From the NCBI GenBank assembly GCA_907165065.1, contig OU015525.1, forward strand, positions 44,436,037 through 44,500,036: DNA of 64,000 nt, read 5' to 3'. The notes beneath the pieces were generated by a model. That model worked only from the letters and a program-made list of their open reading frames with translations. It was not told the origin of the DNA and searched no databases. A program made the position numbers and the translations under genes. Of this stretch, positions 35,952 through 47,460 are shown one piece after another (positions within the stretch are counted from its first letter, which is position 1; the number at the start of each line of letters is the position of its first letter). Source of the stretch: Caprimulgus europaeus (taxonomy: Eukaryota; Chordata; Aves; Caprimulgiformes; Caprimulgidae).

Positions 35952-36960
35952 CAAGTCACTGCAGTTGAGAGGGTTAACAACGCAGGGTGAGCTGTAGAGC
36001 AGCTCAGCCTTTATTTGGCAGCAGTGATGGAGGAACAGCTGAGCAGCTCAAAGGAAGAGTTATCAGGCACAAAAGCACCAGTTGCCCTTCAGCACTACCC
36101 TTGGGAAGAAAAAGCACTGCTCTTCAGAAATAGATGCTGAATGTGGGCAGGGGTATTTCCTCCTGCTTTGTTCTCTCTCCCTTTTGGGGAGTCCATAGCC
36201 CAATGCTGTAGGCAAACATGATGCAGACACTTCAGTGGGTATCAAGGCAAAGCAGCCACCCCAGCAGTGAAGCACAGAGACCCACCACAGCCCACACCGC
36301 TCTGTGCGGAGTGGAGGCAGACAGGGTGGTGGCACTCACTCCTGCTGAGTAGGATTAGACTTGTAAGCAAGCAGGACTGCGCCTACAATCAAATTTTGAC
36401 ATGCTGAGGTTCACTGAAAGTCTCAAATGATCTCATTGTATTGTACTGTGGAAACAAATTGCTCCAGCTCACCCTGCTCCACGCTTGGTGAGATAGCTCG
36501 GTGGAAAGGCTGTCTGGTGAGCAGCTTCCACCACACTGAAAGAGTAGAGGAGTCCTGTGCTGGATTCATTGCCTGCTTCGCTCAGCTTCCTGACACAAGG
36601 CAGCTGTAAACCCACTTTAACTGCCCAGTAAAGCCAGGTTTACAATTACTTTGCATGACCCAAGCACTGCAAAGCAATCACAGTGCAATGGTGAATCAGG
36701 GTCTTTCTCCTCCTCGCTCAGGAGCAATACATACAGCTAGGTGCTATAATAAATCATATACATGTGCTATGTACATACCTATTTACATCACACACTTTGG
36801 TTTAGCTTTTGTTGGATATGCATGTATTCTCTACAGATACAGCTGCAGGCACATATATTCCCAAAAAAATCTCAAACACTTGCAGTTAAAAGGTGTTAAA
36901 ACAGAGAGCATGTATTGTTGCTTAGCATAAAACATCCTCCAGAAAACAAAACCCAGAAAT
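35952..36960. other. Noncoding stretch, nothing recognised
   Basis: Moderately GC-rich unique sequence with many CAGC/GCTG words. Short frames on both strands have no domains. No repeat family was recognised. Confidence 0.55.
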
Positions 36961-37250
36961 GAGCATTCATTCTAAATCTAATTACTTATAATTACTTATA
37001 ATAAATAATTAGTAATATGATACAAAAATATATTATTTCAGTGAGGATACACATCTTCAGAGCATCTAAACCTTAATTATGCCTTTAATGCGTAACTGTA
37101 AGTGTAAAAATCTCCTGTATATCTAAAAAATTCTCATTAAATTTATCTCGGCCTACATATAGCAAAATGCCCAATAAAAATATGGAGGGGGTGGATGTGT
37201 AATCTTACCATAGAGTGTAATCATTACTTTTAGTGAAGAGGTTACTAATA
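36961..37250. promoter_or_regulatory. Weak candidate conserved noncoding element, AT-rich
   Basis: Contains two tandem copies of ATTACTTATA (36981-37000) followed by AATAATTAG, then CTTAATTATGCC and TTTAATGCG. The CpG-containing words in otherwise AT-rich unique DNA and many TAAT cores suggest a CNE. Simple AT-richness is the main alternative. Confidence 0.2.
36981..37003. repeat. Two-copy 10-bp tandem repeat
   Basis: ATTACTTATA is repeated twice in tandem, with a partial third copy reading ATA. Confidence 0.7.
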
Positions 37251-40200
37251 AATAAAATTACATACAAAACCATCATTAAGTATGGCAGTAACATCCATAC
37301 ATCTCCTAGAAACAATGTTTTAGTCAGGTGTAAGGTTACAGAAATTATATGTAATCTTTCCTAGATTCCACAGGGTCACTTTGACATGTATCAGATATGA
37401 AGCCTGTGGTACATCCAGAGATGTATCACAGTTCTAACAGTATTTTAGACCAGCATCTTTAATATAGGAGACCATACTTAGCTAACTCTCTAAACTTTAA
37501 CTGAACCATAGCCAGCCATGTGATCTATACAAAGAACCTTCAGGAACTTTAGCAGAAGACATCTGATGTGATCCAAGGAGCAGGTATAAAGATAATTTGC
37601 TCATAAGTCAGTTAGATTCATGTAGACTTTTATAGGACAAGAAAATGTAAGATCTCTCAGGAAAAGAAATGGGGAGAAACAGAGACAGAGAAGAAACAAA
37701 GAGAGAGAAAATCATACTGTCATAGGCCAAAATTATTTATTGTTACCTTTTGCCTCCTTCTTGATAAAGATTTAAACTAACTTCACCGAGACCTTCTATG
37801 TGTAAAAGTCAGCTTGACACAGACAGAAGTTTTCTGCAAGGGGAGCAGGCAGGAAGCTGAGAACTGTGACTTGCACCAGAGGTTAGGTGGTCCCTGATGT
37901 ATGCAGCACTATCAGGTTTACCTCTGTGGACACATTATGGCCCCCCCTTAAAGATGCCACTGTATATCAGTGGGTGGGTGGAGAGTGCACGCATGTGTCA
38001 GAGATGGCAAGTGCTATCAGCTACCAAATTAATGGAAAAGTTATAATTACTCTGTAAAATGGAAGCCAAGCACTTCCTGAGTAGGCAGGAAAAGGGTAAT
38101 TGCAAATTAAGACTAGAGAATCTTTCTTAGTTGAATCAAAAAATTAAAATAAAAGCCCATTAAACAAAATGTGTATGATTAAGAGTCCCTTTTCTGACCC
38201 TGAGCCAAGTTAGAGAAAGAATGTCATTGTTACAGTTTGATAAAAAACTATTGAAGATATACAAAGAAACCAAGTCAGAAAAACAAAGTTCCAAACATAT
38301 AAAGATGAGATCGCTCCAGACACATCAAGACTGAGTAAGAGCTAACTTGGCTCCTGTCCTACAACTCACAAATCCAGCCAAAATTTGTTATTAGAGTTTT
38401 CAGAGTATACTGTAGTTAGCACTAGCTGTTTAGCATCGCCAGTTACATGGATATCCTTTTTCCAATACACCTGTTTGTCAAGACACCACAAAGCTTGGGG
38501 CAGAGCTCTCCACAGCACTTGTCTCCATTCTGTGCCTCCTGCTGCTTGTGGGTCCTACTGAAGCATGACACTGCTTCATTTTGGCCTGGATTTCCTTCCA
38601 AAGAATATTCTGGCATGAGAAGAGCAGTCCAACATGAATTTGGGACATAACTGAGCTGAACTCCTTCATGTGAGAAAAGATGGGCATGGGGGCAAGTAGA
38701 TTTCCCACTAAGTGATGCAGCATACATTACTCTGCCCCCAATGCTGATTTATGCTGCTGTGTATATGAGGATTATCTCCCATCCTCCTTTACATATTTAT
38801 ATTTCTGAATTGTCTGTCCTTTCAACTGTCAGGAAGAGATTTTTCTTCCCTCCTGCTCAAAGCTAAGACAACATGAACAAAACCTTCATTTCTGAATGAC
38901 AGAGGAGGAACAAAAATTCCTGCTTCTCTTTACAAGGACCTTAGACAAAATAATTCAAGAGGCTGCTGTAGATCCAGACTGGGAAGGAAACCAATCACTC
39001 CTTAACACATGGGAAAGAATGTCTCCTAGCCTGAAAGAATAAATGTCAGATAAAAGGGGAAAGTGAGCCTGGGCCCATTTGAAAAGCCTTAGCCTGGGGC
39101 TCAGAGGCTTTTTCATTAACTAACATCTAAACATCAGGAATCCTCCACCAACATCTGTACATGAAAATCACAGATATTCCCATTCCACCCATTTTTTTTT
39201 ATGTTCTTAGTAAGTGTCAAAATATCCAGAATAGGAAATATCAATGCAGCAAGACTAAAACTGTTACAAATAAGGAAGAAAGAAGCAGTAATGGCTTACC
39301 AGAGACAAAGTGAGTGGGAAGACACTAGGTATTCTGTGAAGAGGTATGTTCTTCCTGCTCCCTGTTGTCCCTTTCTGTGTACCTTTTGCAAGCTCAGTTC
39401 TAAACTCTCAAAAACCCCGAGTTGTAGCGGGAGAATACACAGTGTAATGTGGCCAGTATGTTTGGGAACAATCTGTGATTTGGCCCTTATCTTCTACACA
39501 AGTAAAGGATACCTACTCTGTGCAAGAAGAGTCCCATATGAGACCAACATTGTGTAGTGTCCACCCCTAATGAAAGCTCTTGCATACGATCACTGGCAAC
39601 CAGGTCCTGTAGCATAGGGGTGCACCGACTGCAGCACACTGACTGTGTGTCAGCACAATTTGGGACGGAGGCCATCTACCAACACTCTTTCTTAAGTACA
39701 AACAAAATGCAGTGGTTTTCTGCTGCTTATTTCTATGTGTAATTTCCTTCAGTCATTTTCCAGATAGTATTCGGCTCCTTCCTCTACAGGGTACTACGAG
39801 ACCAGTGGCCTCTCAAAAACAATGTATGTTAAAATCGGAAGTTCTCAGACTTACATTAAACCCTTTCACTCAACTCATCCAAACAAATGTCAGTTCATAC
39901 AACACACCATCTAATGAAAGAGATTTCTAGATAAAGTTCCAAGCAAATTTTTGCCAGCCTCATTCTGACACAGCATCACACACCATCACCAGTTCAGACC
40001 TGACAAGCAGCAGTCATGTTAGTCCCATACAGCACCAAAGCAAACTAGTCCTGCATCCTTCCCTCATCCCCAGGAGGACTAGTTATCTCAGCTGTAGAGC
40101 TATCCTAAAGCCTTCAGTTCCCAAGCTAGCACATCCAATAGTGGTTCAGGGATGTGTACACTGTTTACATTAGAGATATGCACTTTCATACCCCTGCCCT

Positions 40201-41621
40201 TTCTTACAGACATGATTGCCCATAAATGCAAAGTTCTGTGGGCACAAGCAAATTATCAGATAATAAATCTAAGAACATCTAGAGATCTGACAGCAAGCTT
40301 CCATCTATGAAACTCACATCCATGTGGTAACAGAAGCAGCATGTATCTTATTTCAGCAAGCTGATGTAAAACTTGTTTCTCCACTTCAGCTTTCTCACAG
40401 CAAAGATGAAGTGATGCTGGCACAACAGCACAGGTCCAGAACTGGAGATGCAGAGCAGTTAGAACATTTAGCTGATACAGAGAGAGGCAAAAGCCAAAGT
40501 GAGATACTCAAAAGGCAGTCCGTGTCCCAGCACAGACAGGGGTGCACCTCAGGCTATACTCTCTTGAATTCTTACTTCCTCTGGTTTCTGCCAGGCTGTG
40601 AAATGCATTTTCCAGCAGCCCTCCAAAGGCTTGAAAACTCTTCATATTTGACCCACAGCCTTTAATGAACAAGCAGGAAAACATAGCAGAATGGATTTGT
40701 TGAAGAAAGCTTTCCTGTTGTTCCGAAAGTGATTAACAAATCCAGGCTACAAATTTTGAAGAATTTACAATTCCCAGTGCAGCCCAGCACACAGAATGAA
40801 AAGTGAACTTGATTTAACTCTGACTTCTTGTATCTTCAACAAAAGTCCAAGAAAAAAATTATCACTGAGAATGGTCACTAAGACACTGTTTTCTGGAGGA
40901 TTGGGTAACATGACTGTTTCCATGGGATTTCAGAACCACCATTTATTTCATTTCCATGTTTGAAACATGCAATTCTCAACCTACCAACAACCAAACTCAA
41001 GAACTCCCTGTTTCATAATGTAGGTGTCCACCTACACTAAACTAATGTGGTTTGCTGCCTTCGGTTTCCAGGCTACATGTGATCCTAGACTCACACAATA
41101 GGCAGTACTTAATATTGCCCAAGTGGCCTTAAATAATCCTTTCATTTTCAGTTGCCATTAATCCATGAAAGGAAAGAACAGGCTGCCTGAACTAGCACTT
41201 TCTCAGTTTGTTCTATCATGAACTGGTTTTTCTCAATGGAATTGTGCATAAGTAGTAAAGATAGCCATGTGTGGTGGGAACAATCTCCTGCAAAACCAGG
41301 ACACCATGCCAGGAGAGAAGGAGTGGGGGAAGGAAAGAGGCTTTTTACTCCTGAGGGCTTTTCCTCTTTCCTCATCATTTTCTGCATGATATAGCTCCTC
41401 TTTTCATTGCCCAGCAGGGAAACCCAGAGGCCAGAGGCAAATTTTCCCTCTGGTCTTAGAGCATTCATGATGGATTCTTGTTTTAAGAAGAGGTTATTAG
41501 TTGTTTGCTCTTGAGTATTATATCATCACCATTACAGCAAAGCTGGTCTCATTCTAAATTTTGTTTATTCTTTGGCACACATGAGATATCTTGGGTTACA
41601 CAGCTAACATCCCTTTATGCA
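37251..41621. other. Noncoding stretch, nothing recognised
   Basis: 4.4 kb of unique AT-rich sequence. A purine-rich GAGAAACAGAGACAGAG tract lies near 37670-37710. Frames of 60-118 codons (longest 39201-39557) have no domains or splice context. No CR1, SINE or RNA gene was recognised. Confidence 0.6.
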
Positions 41622-41671
41622 CCAAAGTCAATGAAAACTTTTCCATTGGCTCCAATGGTGCAAGATGAAAA
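41622..41671. repeat. Relic of palindromic amniote repeat
   Basis: AAAGTCAATGAAAACTTTTC then CATTGGCTCCAATGG and TGCAAGATGAAA follow the centre and right arm of the repeat seen at 10604-10671 ('gaagtcaatggaaaaactcccattgacttcaatggggccaggatttc'). The left arm is not readable. Confidence 0.5.
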
Positions 41672-41699
41672 GTTGCAAAGGTGCTGAAAAAATGATTTC

Positions 41700-41782
41700 T
41701 TTTGGGCTTTATTCTGTTTCCACTGATAAAATTCCCTCTGAATTTGACAGGAGTTACTTTAATTCCACTGATTTAAACAGCT
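41700..41782. repeat. Possible relic of a second palindromic amniote repeat
   Basis: TTCCACTGATAAAATTCCC, CTCTGAATTTGACAGGAGTT, ACTTTAATTCCACTGATTTA keep the order of the 'cactggtgtaa..ggagtaactccattgaattcaatggagttactcc..' repeat. GGAGTTACT at about 41750-41758 is the best-preserved part. It directly follows the relic at 41.62 kb, so the two may have inserted together or one within another. Confidence 0.4.
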
Positions 41783-42928
41783 TTTTAGAAACCATTAAAC
41801 TATTCAACTATCATATAAGCTTCTGCTTGATAAGGAATGCTCATAGACCTTGAGGTCTGTTTATGTTGTACCTTGTTAATAGAAGTTATCACTTTAAAAT
41901 GTCTTGGCTAGGGTTTATATTTTCACTACCACACATCATACAATCTACTGTAGAAATAGCAAAAGATACAGTATTTAGAAGAGGTATCCAGTTAGGGACA
42001 GTATCTAGTTAAATTTTTAAAACATCATAGTATTTCCAGGTTCTTGATAAATGATGGAACATTGCTGATCGTGATCAGATATTTCACCAGTGAGGGCTTG
42101 TACCTATCTATTACCTTATACAGCCATTTTCAGCCCTCATTTTGATCTAAAAGTTTCACAGTTTGGGAAAACATAACCTAGCCTGATCTCAGAACTTAAC
42201 TTCCCAAGGCTCATACAGCAACCAAAAGATTCCTTTGATTCTTTTCCAGTTTTGTAATAACACTAATGTGCAGAAAAGATCCATCATTCAAAAAGACTCT
42301 GTAATAGCCATATGTGTGGATTAAACATTATTTTTATCATTTTTCTTTTTTCAGTAAGTTTTTACATGATAAATTAAGACATTTAATCATTCATACAGAA
42401 AATCAATCTTCCATATTCTACCTCTACCTGGGTAGGAGGTGCTTTCTCTTTATTTTGTTTTTTTATTGTGCCTGAAGGATTATTTTTCCCATCCCAAAAT
42501 AGTTTGTGTTATCATGTATTAACTTCAACAAGTTCAAGAAACTACAATCAGAACCAGAAAACTCTTAACATTCAAAGAAGAAAAAAGGCACCTTTTATCT
42601 TATCTGTTGCACACGTACTTTTAATTGATTGAGTCTGACATCAGATATTGATGCCTGATATTTGTGAATAATTGTTTCCACAGAAAAGGAGTTTGCAATA
42701 CTTTTGCATTTTCTTTTCAAGGTTAGCAGGATGAGGTCATTAAGGGAAGTCTATGTCCTGTTATGCATAACAGAGCACTCCCATCTGCTGTCTGCTTTTG
42801 CACAGGATTCCTGTTCTTCCACAGGTAACGTATGCTGCAGGAGCCAATGGCCAAATATGCCTTGTGTGTGTTTATATCCCAGCAGATGTTTGGCCAAAAT
42901 TTTCAAATGTGTGCACCTGCCATTAGAC
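41783..42928. other. Noncoding stretch, nothing recognised
   Basis: AT-rich unique sequence with T-rich tracts near 42330-42360 and 42448-42463. No exon or repeat family was recognised. Confidence 0.6.
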
Positions 42929-42929
42929 T

Positions 42930-42990
42930 AAAAATAATAATAATAATTTTTTGAACACCTACTTAAGTGCTGGGATCATCAGAGGTGCCA
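42930..42990 (+). mobile_element. Possible MIR/L2-type ancient retroposon fragment
   Basis: An AATAATAATAATAATTTTTT run is followed by GAACACCTACTTAAGTGCTG, close to the 'ttattgagcacctactatgtgccaggca' 3' region of MIR-type SINEs or L2-type LINEs. Only about 45 bp match, so family and strand are tentative. Confidence 0.35.
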
Positions 42991-44149
42991 GCAAGCAATC
43001 ACAAAGTTACACCTTACACTCTTTCTTTGGGCTGCGAGACAACTCTGCGCTCTCTTCTACCCAGGGCAAAGGCAAAGCAGAAACACTGGCACAAAGGCCA
43101 GCAAAGGCAGAATGAACAGCAGTTTGCAGGGCAATCGGGATAGCACTGCAGCAGAGCAGCAGGTGTTCAGCTCTTCCTCTCCTACCACACCACCAAAGCT
43201 CAGTTTCTATCTTTATTAATTTTATTTCTGAGTTAGTCATGCTTCACCTTGACTTGTTTGTTTGTTTTGAGGAAGAACAAGGCAACAGCCCCATCAGTGC
43301 TTCAAATACTGCCATTGTATGCCACAAGTGGGAAGGAACTGTTTAGTGGGTTGGAAAGGGAGCTGCTCAGGGAGGAGGGGAGGACAGAGGGACTGTGGAC
43401 AGGAGGGAGAAACAGGATGGTTGCCACTGGGCCCCTCAAGGCTGTTACACAAGCTCTCCTGCTCTCTCTAAGCACCACGACCTTCTCTGGGTATTAAATA
43501 GGGTTGTTTTGTTTTCTTCGAGCTAGGATGATTCCTGCCACGTATTTGATATTAGAATCTTTCTCTAGTGGTTTGCAAGTATTCGATCCCCTAGGGCTTG
43601 TGATGCTGGATCCACTAATGATTCACACAATGGCATTAATGTCATTCATGGATGAAACCACATTTCCTTACCCTACAGGGTGAGAGAGAGATGGGAAGAC
43701 TGTAGCTAACACTAGGAAGGGACTGGGTGGGAAATAAAAATTGAAGTATTCAGGTCAAAAGACAGTGGGTGGCTAAATAAAAATCCGTGATTTCTGATCA
43801 TTTTGGAGGTGGGGTGAACAATAGAGATTTCACCCTCGAATGCCTGAGGACCCAGCACTAAAAAAATAGACAATAAATGACCCCCCAAGTGAGCAATTTA
43901 AAACCATTCTCTTTGAAAACAGTTCTTGAAAACGAGTTGGCAGAACAGTTAGATCTCCCCACAGCAATGCATCATGAGATCACGTACAAGGAAACAGCAG
44001 AAGCATCAAAGCATGCTTTACTAGAGCATGCCCTTAGTTGCTCTGCTCTCTTAGGCTAGGCAGCCCAGACTAGCGCCTAACGGCAGAAGCTGTGTGAGGA
44101 GCTGGATAGACATTGCCAGCTAAACAGTGGCTCAAATCCTTCTTGCCTT
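42991..44149. other. Noncoding stretch, nothing recognised
   Basis: Unique DNA of mixed GC. The 77- and 82-codon frames near 43.0-43.5 kb have no domains. No repeat or RNA gene was seen. Confidence 0.6.
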
Positions 44150-44275
44150 CGAGTGGGAAACCGGGCTTTTAATTTTTAATTATTTAAAATAATCACGGCA
44201 GACTGAAAGTGGGAACTTGAATTTATTTGCTAATGTGCATGCAAATTTTGAAGGAACATTTCACACACTCATTTC
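44150..44275. promoter_or_regulatory. Candidate conserved element with octamer site
   Basis: TTTTAATTTTTAATTATTTA near 44166-44185 supplies several homeodomain cores. ATGCAAAT, a perfect octamer (POU) site, lies at 44239-44246 inside GTGCATGCAAATTTTG. The block is unique and flanked by less AT-rich sequence. Homeodomain plus octamer motifs are common in neural enhancers; activity here is inference. Confidence 0.3.
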
Positions 44276-44567
44276 CAGGAAAGCTTCCACTGATAAATGG
44301 TATGAGGAAGGTGAGAAATAACACAGGAATGTAGGAAACAACAACTTCCAGGAGGATGGAGGGACTGAGCCAGCCGACTGAGGCTGGCCTGCAAGAACAC
44401 CTTTACCCAAAACACAAACAAGAAGGTCACAACAAAAGCAAAAGACAAAAGAAAAAAAAAGTCCCTGAAGAAGTGCATCAGAATTATCTGCCTGGGGGAG
44501 GATGCTGAGAGCATGGGAGTGATCAGCTCAGAAAGACATGCCAGAGAAATTTCCAGCAGAAGGTCTG

Positions 44568-44630
44568 TTCCAAGGCTGGGCCAGACCTAGGTGACTCAGA
44601 GGGCCTTCCCAGCTCCAGGGGTGGAAGAAA
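44568..44630 (+). mobile_element. Possible old CR1 3'-end fragment
   Basis: GGCTGGGCCAGACCTAGGTG, ACTCAGAGGGCCTTCCCAGC, TCCAGG resembles the CR1 3' end 'gggctggactagatgacctcagaggtcccttccagctcta'. There is no ATTCTATGAT tail and the match is diverged, so this would be an older copy than those at 46.8-56 kb. Confidence 0.4.
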
Positions 44631-45479
44631 GAGGAAAGATTTCCAGTTCCTCACAAGAAGAGAAAAAACACATGGATCAGATACCAGCCTAATAACCTAG
44701 GTGCGTTTTTTGTAATCTCAAAATGTCCAGACTGAGAAAATGTACATTGTTCACTAGTTAACAAAGCACAGTAACTGTCAGAAAGGGGCTTGCATGTTGA
44801 TTTGTAGATATAATTTATACACAGGAGAGTCTCAGCTCCAGCTTCAGTTTTGTGGGTGCCAATCCTACCATTTAAGGATTTGATCTCAGAGACAGCTACT
44901 CCTCTGAGCCACCCCACTGACGTAATTTCCCAGTGAAGTCCCCTTACACCCACAAATCAGGTGCTGAAATCCCTTCGTGGGACAGTAAAAATGCTGGCAC
45001 AACTAACTGCCAATGTAAAATCATTCCTGAAAATAAGAGGGACAGGTCAAAGCCCCTTTAAAAAAACAAGTCTTAGTGGCTATGCAGAAAAGGATTATAT
45101 TATGCTTAGCTAGTGCGTGGGTGTAGAGAACAAGGGACAGAGACAGTCTTCCTCGGTACGCCCTCCCCGCAGCCCCTTGCCAGGAAGAATATATAGGCAA
45201 CATTTTAACCTCAAATCCACAAATAGATTGGGATAGACTGGAGGAGAGAGAGACAGATTTCTTGTTTTTTAATAAAAGGTAGGATTAGGAAAAGACATAG
45301 ATGGGGAAGGTGTAAAACAAGCAGGCAGGCAGTCCTTACTCAGCTTCCCTCTTGTATTCATTGCTCTGAAAAGTGGACAAGCCTTAGGAAGAAATAAGAC
45401 ACATGGCTGTGGGTAAAGGGGGGGAGGAATTAGAAACTGTAATTCAATCTAATATTTGAGGCTTGGCAAATGCACCTAT
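44631..45479. other. Noncoding stretch, nothing recognised
   Basis: Unique sequence with short purine tracts near 45240-45260 and a GCAGGCAGGCAG triplet near 45321-45332. The 100-codon minus-strand frame at 44651-44953 has no domain. Confidence 0.6.
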
Positions 45480-45890
45480 GGGATTTCATGAAAACCCCCG
45501 AATCTTTTTCATTTCGGAGCAATTAACCAGATCCCAGCATCGCTGGCTCCAGTGAGCCGCTTAGCTCTCTGTTTTATTACCCATTTCCTTTCCCCCTCGC
45601 CAGCACTAGCTCCCATCCTCGCACTTGGGAAAAAAAAAGGGGGGAAAAAAAACCCCACACTGTTACAATGCCACAAAGGGGCCACCACAAACAAGTGCCA
45701 GCCAGTGCATTTCAGAGCAAACACAGAACACACATAAATGAGTCTCACATTTGGATTAAAACGCTGTTGTGTTCAGGCATTTATGTGTGGCATAATTAAA
45801 AACATCCAGCTGTAATTTAATAGTTCCCACCAAGCACAGACATAAAGTCTAGCAATTTTTTCCCTCTGCATATTTAACCCTTAGAGACAG
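45480..45890. promoter_or_regulatory. Candidate conserved noncoding element
   Basis: The block contains GGATTA (45753-45758, OTX/bicoid-like), ATAATTAA (45792-45799), an E-box CAGCTG (45807-45812) followed at once by TAATTTAATAG, and GAGCAATTAACC near 45518-45529. Two short simple tracts (A8/G4/A8 near 45630-45652) interrupt it. Unique sequence with closely packed homeodomain and bHLH words is what vertebrate developmental enhancers look like. Motifs are observed; conservation and function are inferred. Confidence 0.35.
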
Positions 45891-45905
45891 AAGGAAGAGG
45901 AGGCA

Positions 45906-45936
45906 GGGGGCAGGGGGAGGGAGCAGGAAGCCAGGG
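45906..45936 (+). other. Predicted G-quadruplex motif, purine-rich
   Basis: G runs at 45906-45910, 45913-45917, 45919-45921 and 45934-45936. The last loop is 12 nt, longer than the standard rule, so a quadruplex is possible but less certain than at 35.5 kb. Confidence 0.4.
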
Positions 45937-46324
45937 AGAGACAGAGGTCTTTTGAACACATTTTTTTCCCCTTCCTTTGTGTTACTCCAGTTTGCTTTTT
46001 ACCTTCTCTGATCTTTTCCTTCTACAAAGGGAAAGCAAGTATCTTCTGGATGTTATAGAAACAGGAATCACATTCAGATAGCATTTCTGTAGTTCAACAG
46101 CAGTGCGACTGGGTACAGGCTCCTCAATTTGCAGAGGATAACATCTGTAGCTGGGTGCACTGATTCACAATTTGTGAAGATGCCAGATTTTTCAGGCTTA
46201 AAAATCAGCTACTAAAAAGACAGACTAATTTCACCACCATTACTCATCCTGAGTACAGTCCTTCTATTCAGAGCAGCCCTTCTAAATCAAAGGCAGCAGT
46301 GACAGGACTAAGTGCAGTGTTAGG

Positions 46325-46430
46325 ACAGGAAGGATAAACCAGCATTTGCAGCACTAGCTAAGTATCCAGGACACCAGGATGGGTTCAAGTCCTTGCTCTG
46401 CCACATTGCTGGTTTTCAGAGAGACATCTC
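46325..46430 (+). mobile_element. MIR-like SINE fragment
   Basis: GGGTTCAAGTCCTTGCTCTG followed by CCACATTGCTGG closely follows the MIR core 'gggttcgaatcccggctctgccacttactagctg', including a B-box-like GGTTCAAGTCC. The 5' part (from about 46325) is only loosely similar. No intact tRNA cloverleaf exists here, so this is not a tRNA gene. Confidence 0.5.
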
Positions 46431-46434
46431 TAGG

Positions 46435-46520
46435 GGCATTTTCAAAAACACCTAGCTACCAGCTGTGAGGGTAAGACACCTGAGTAAGGTCCCATCTGTA
46501 CCACTGGAAATCTGAATGAT
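46435..46520 (+). repeat. Possible ancient amniote repeat fragment
   Basis: GGGGCATTTTCAAAAACACC, TAGCTACCAGC, then ACACCTGAGTAAGGTCCCAT resembles a turtle/bird palindromic repeat with arms 'cattttcaaaagtgcctaagtg' and 'taagtcccattgactttcaatgg'. It adjoins the MIR-like fragment. The match is partial and made from memory. Confidence 0.35.
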
Positions 46521-46799
46521 TGAAAGTTTTTCACTTCTCATCCTGTCAATTCGCTATAGGCAGATTTGGGATGTGCCTCATTTTCCTCCATCCCAAAGTA
46601 TGTTACAAGAGAAATGTAGTAAAGATTGGGATGTGCTCAAACCCCACACCAAGGAAGAAAGCTAATAAAGAGTAGAAAATCTGCTTGGACCTCTATTTCT
46701 ATATGGTGCAGTCTTTATTCAGGCAACAGCCCATTACCTTGACTCAACTGCACAGCAGGACCTTGCTTGAGCAAGGAACACAGAATCTCACCCTTATTG

Positions 46800-47460
46800 G
46801 GTTGATGGTAAGTTGACTATGAGTCAACAGTGTGCTCTGGCAGCCCAAAGGGCCAACTGTGTCCTGGGGGGCACCAAGCACAGCATAGATAGCCAGTCAA
46901 GGGAGGTGATTGTCCCACTCTACACTGCACTGAGGTGGCCCCACCTTGAGTACTGTGTGCAGTTCTGTGCTCCTCACTATAAGAAGGACACCACACTGTT
47001 AAGAGTGTGTCCAGAGGAGGGTGACCAAGATGGTGAAAGGCCTTGAGGGCAAGACTTACAAGGAGTGACTGAGGTCACTCGGTTTGTTCAGCATGAAGAG
47101 AAGGCTGAGGAGTGACCTCGTTGCAGTCTGCAACTATCTCAAGGGGGTTGCAGCAGAGGGGGTGGTGCTGATCTCTGCTCTCTGGTGACCAACGACTGGA
47201 CATGAGAAAATGGAATGAAGCTGCGTCCGGGGAAGTTCAGATTGGACATTAGAAAAGGTTCTTTACTGAGAGGGTGGTTGGTCACTGGAACAGGCTCCCC
47301 AGGGAAGTGGTCACAGCACTAAGCCTGCCAGAGTTCAAGTTGCGTCTGGACAATGCTCTTAGTCATATGGTTTAGTTTTGGGAAGTCCAGCGAGAAGCAG
47401 GGAGCTGGACTTGATGATCCTTATGGATCCCTTCCAACGTGAGATATTCTATGATTCTAA
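46800..47460 (+). mobile_element. CR1 LINE, 5'-truncated, about 660 bp
   Basis: This is the C-terminal end of CR1 ORF2 plus the 3' UTR. The first part translates to MSQQCALAAQRANCVLGGTK, then SREVIVPLYTAL and HLEYCVQFCAPHYKKD, the conserved CR1 C-terminal region after the reverse-transcriptase domain. Reading then shifts frame near 47000-47010 and continues as VQRRVTKMVKGLEGKTY; a TGA replaces the usual arginine codon shortly after, then SLGLFSMKRRLRSDLVAVCNYLKGV is readable. It ends CTGGACTTGATGATCC, CTTCCAACG and ATTCTATGATTCTAA, the CR1 3' signature. At least one frameshift and one stop show it is dead. Confidence 0.92.
46813..47008 (+). pseudogene. Fragment of CR1 ORF2 (reverse transcriptase C-terminus)
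   Basis: Open portion of the CR1 copy, about 65 codons long. Residues PLYTAL..PHLEYCVQF.APHYKKD are the recognisable CR1 signature. The frame is lost by a +1 shift near 47000-47010. It is a LINE remnant and not a host gene. Confidence 0.85.

Noticed and set aside
46382-46402. B-box-like GGTTCAAGTCC as a tRNA gene
   Set aside because: No A-box, no cloverleaf; the surrounding words match a MIR-like SINE core.
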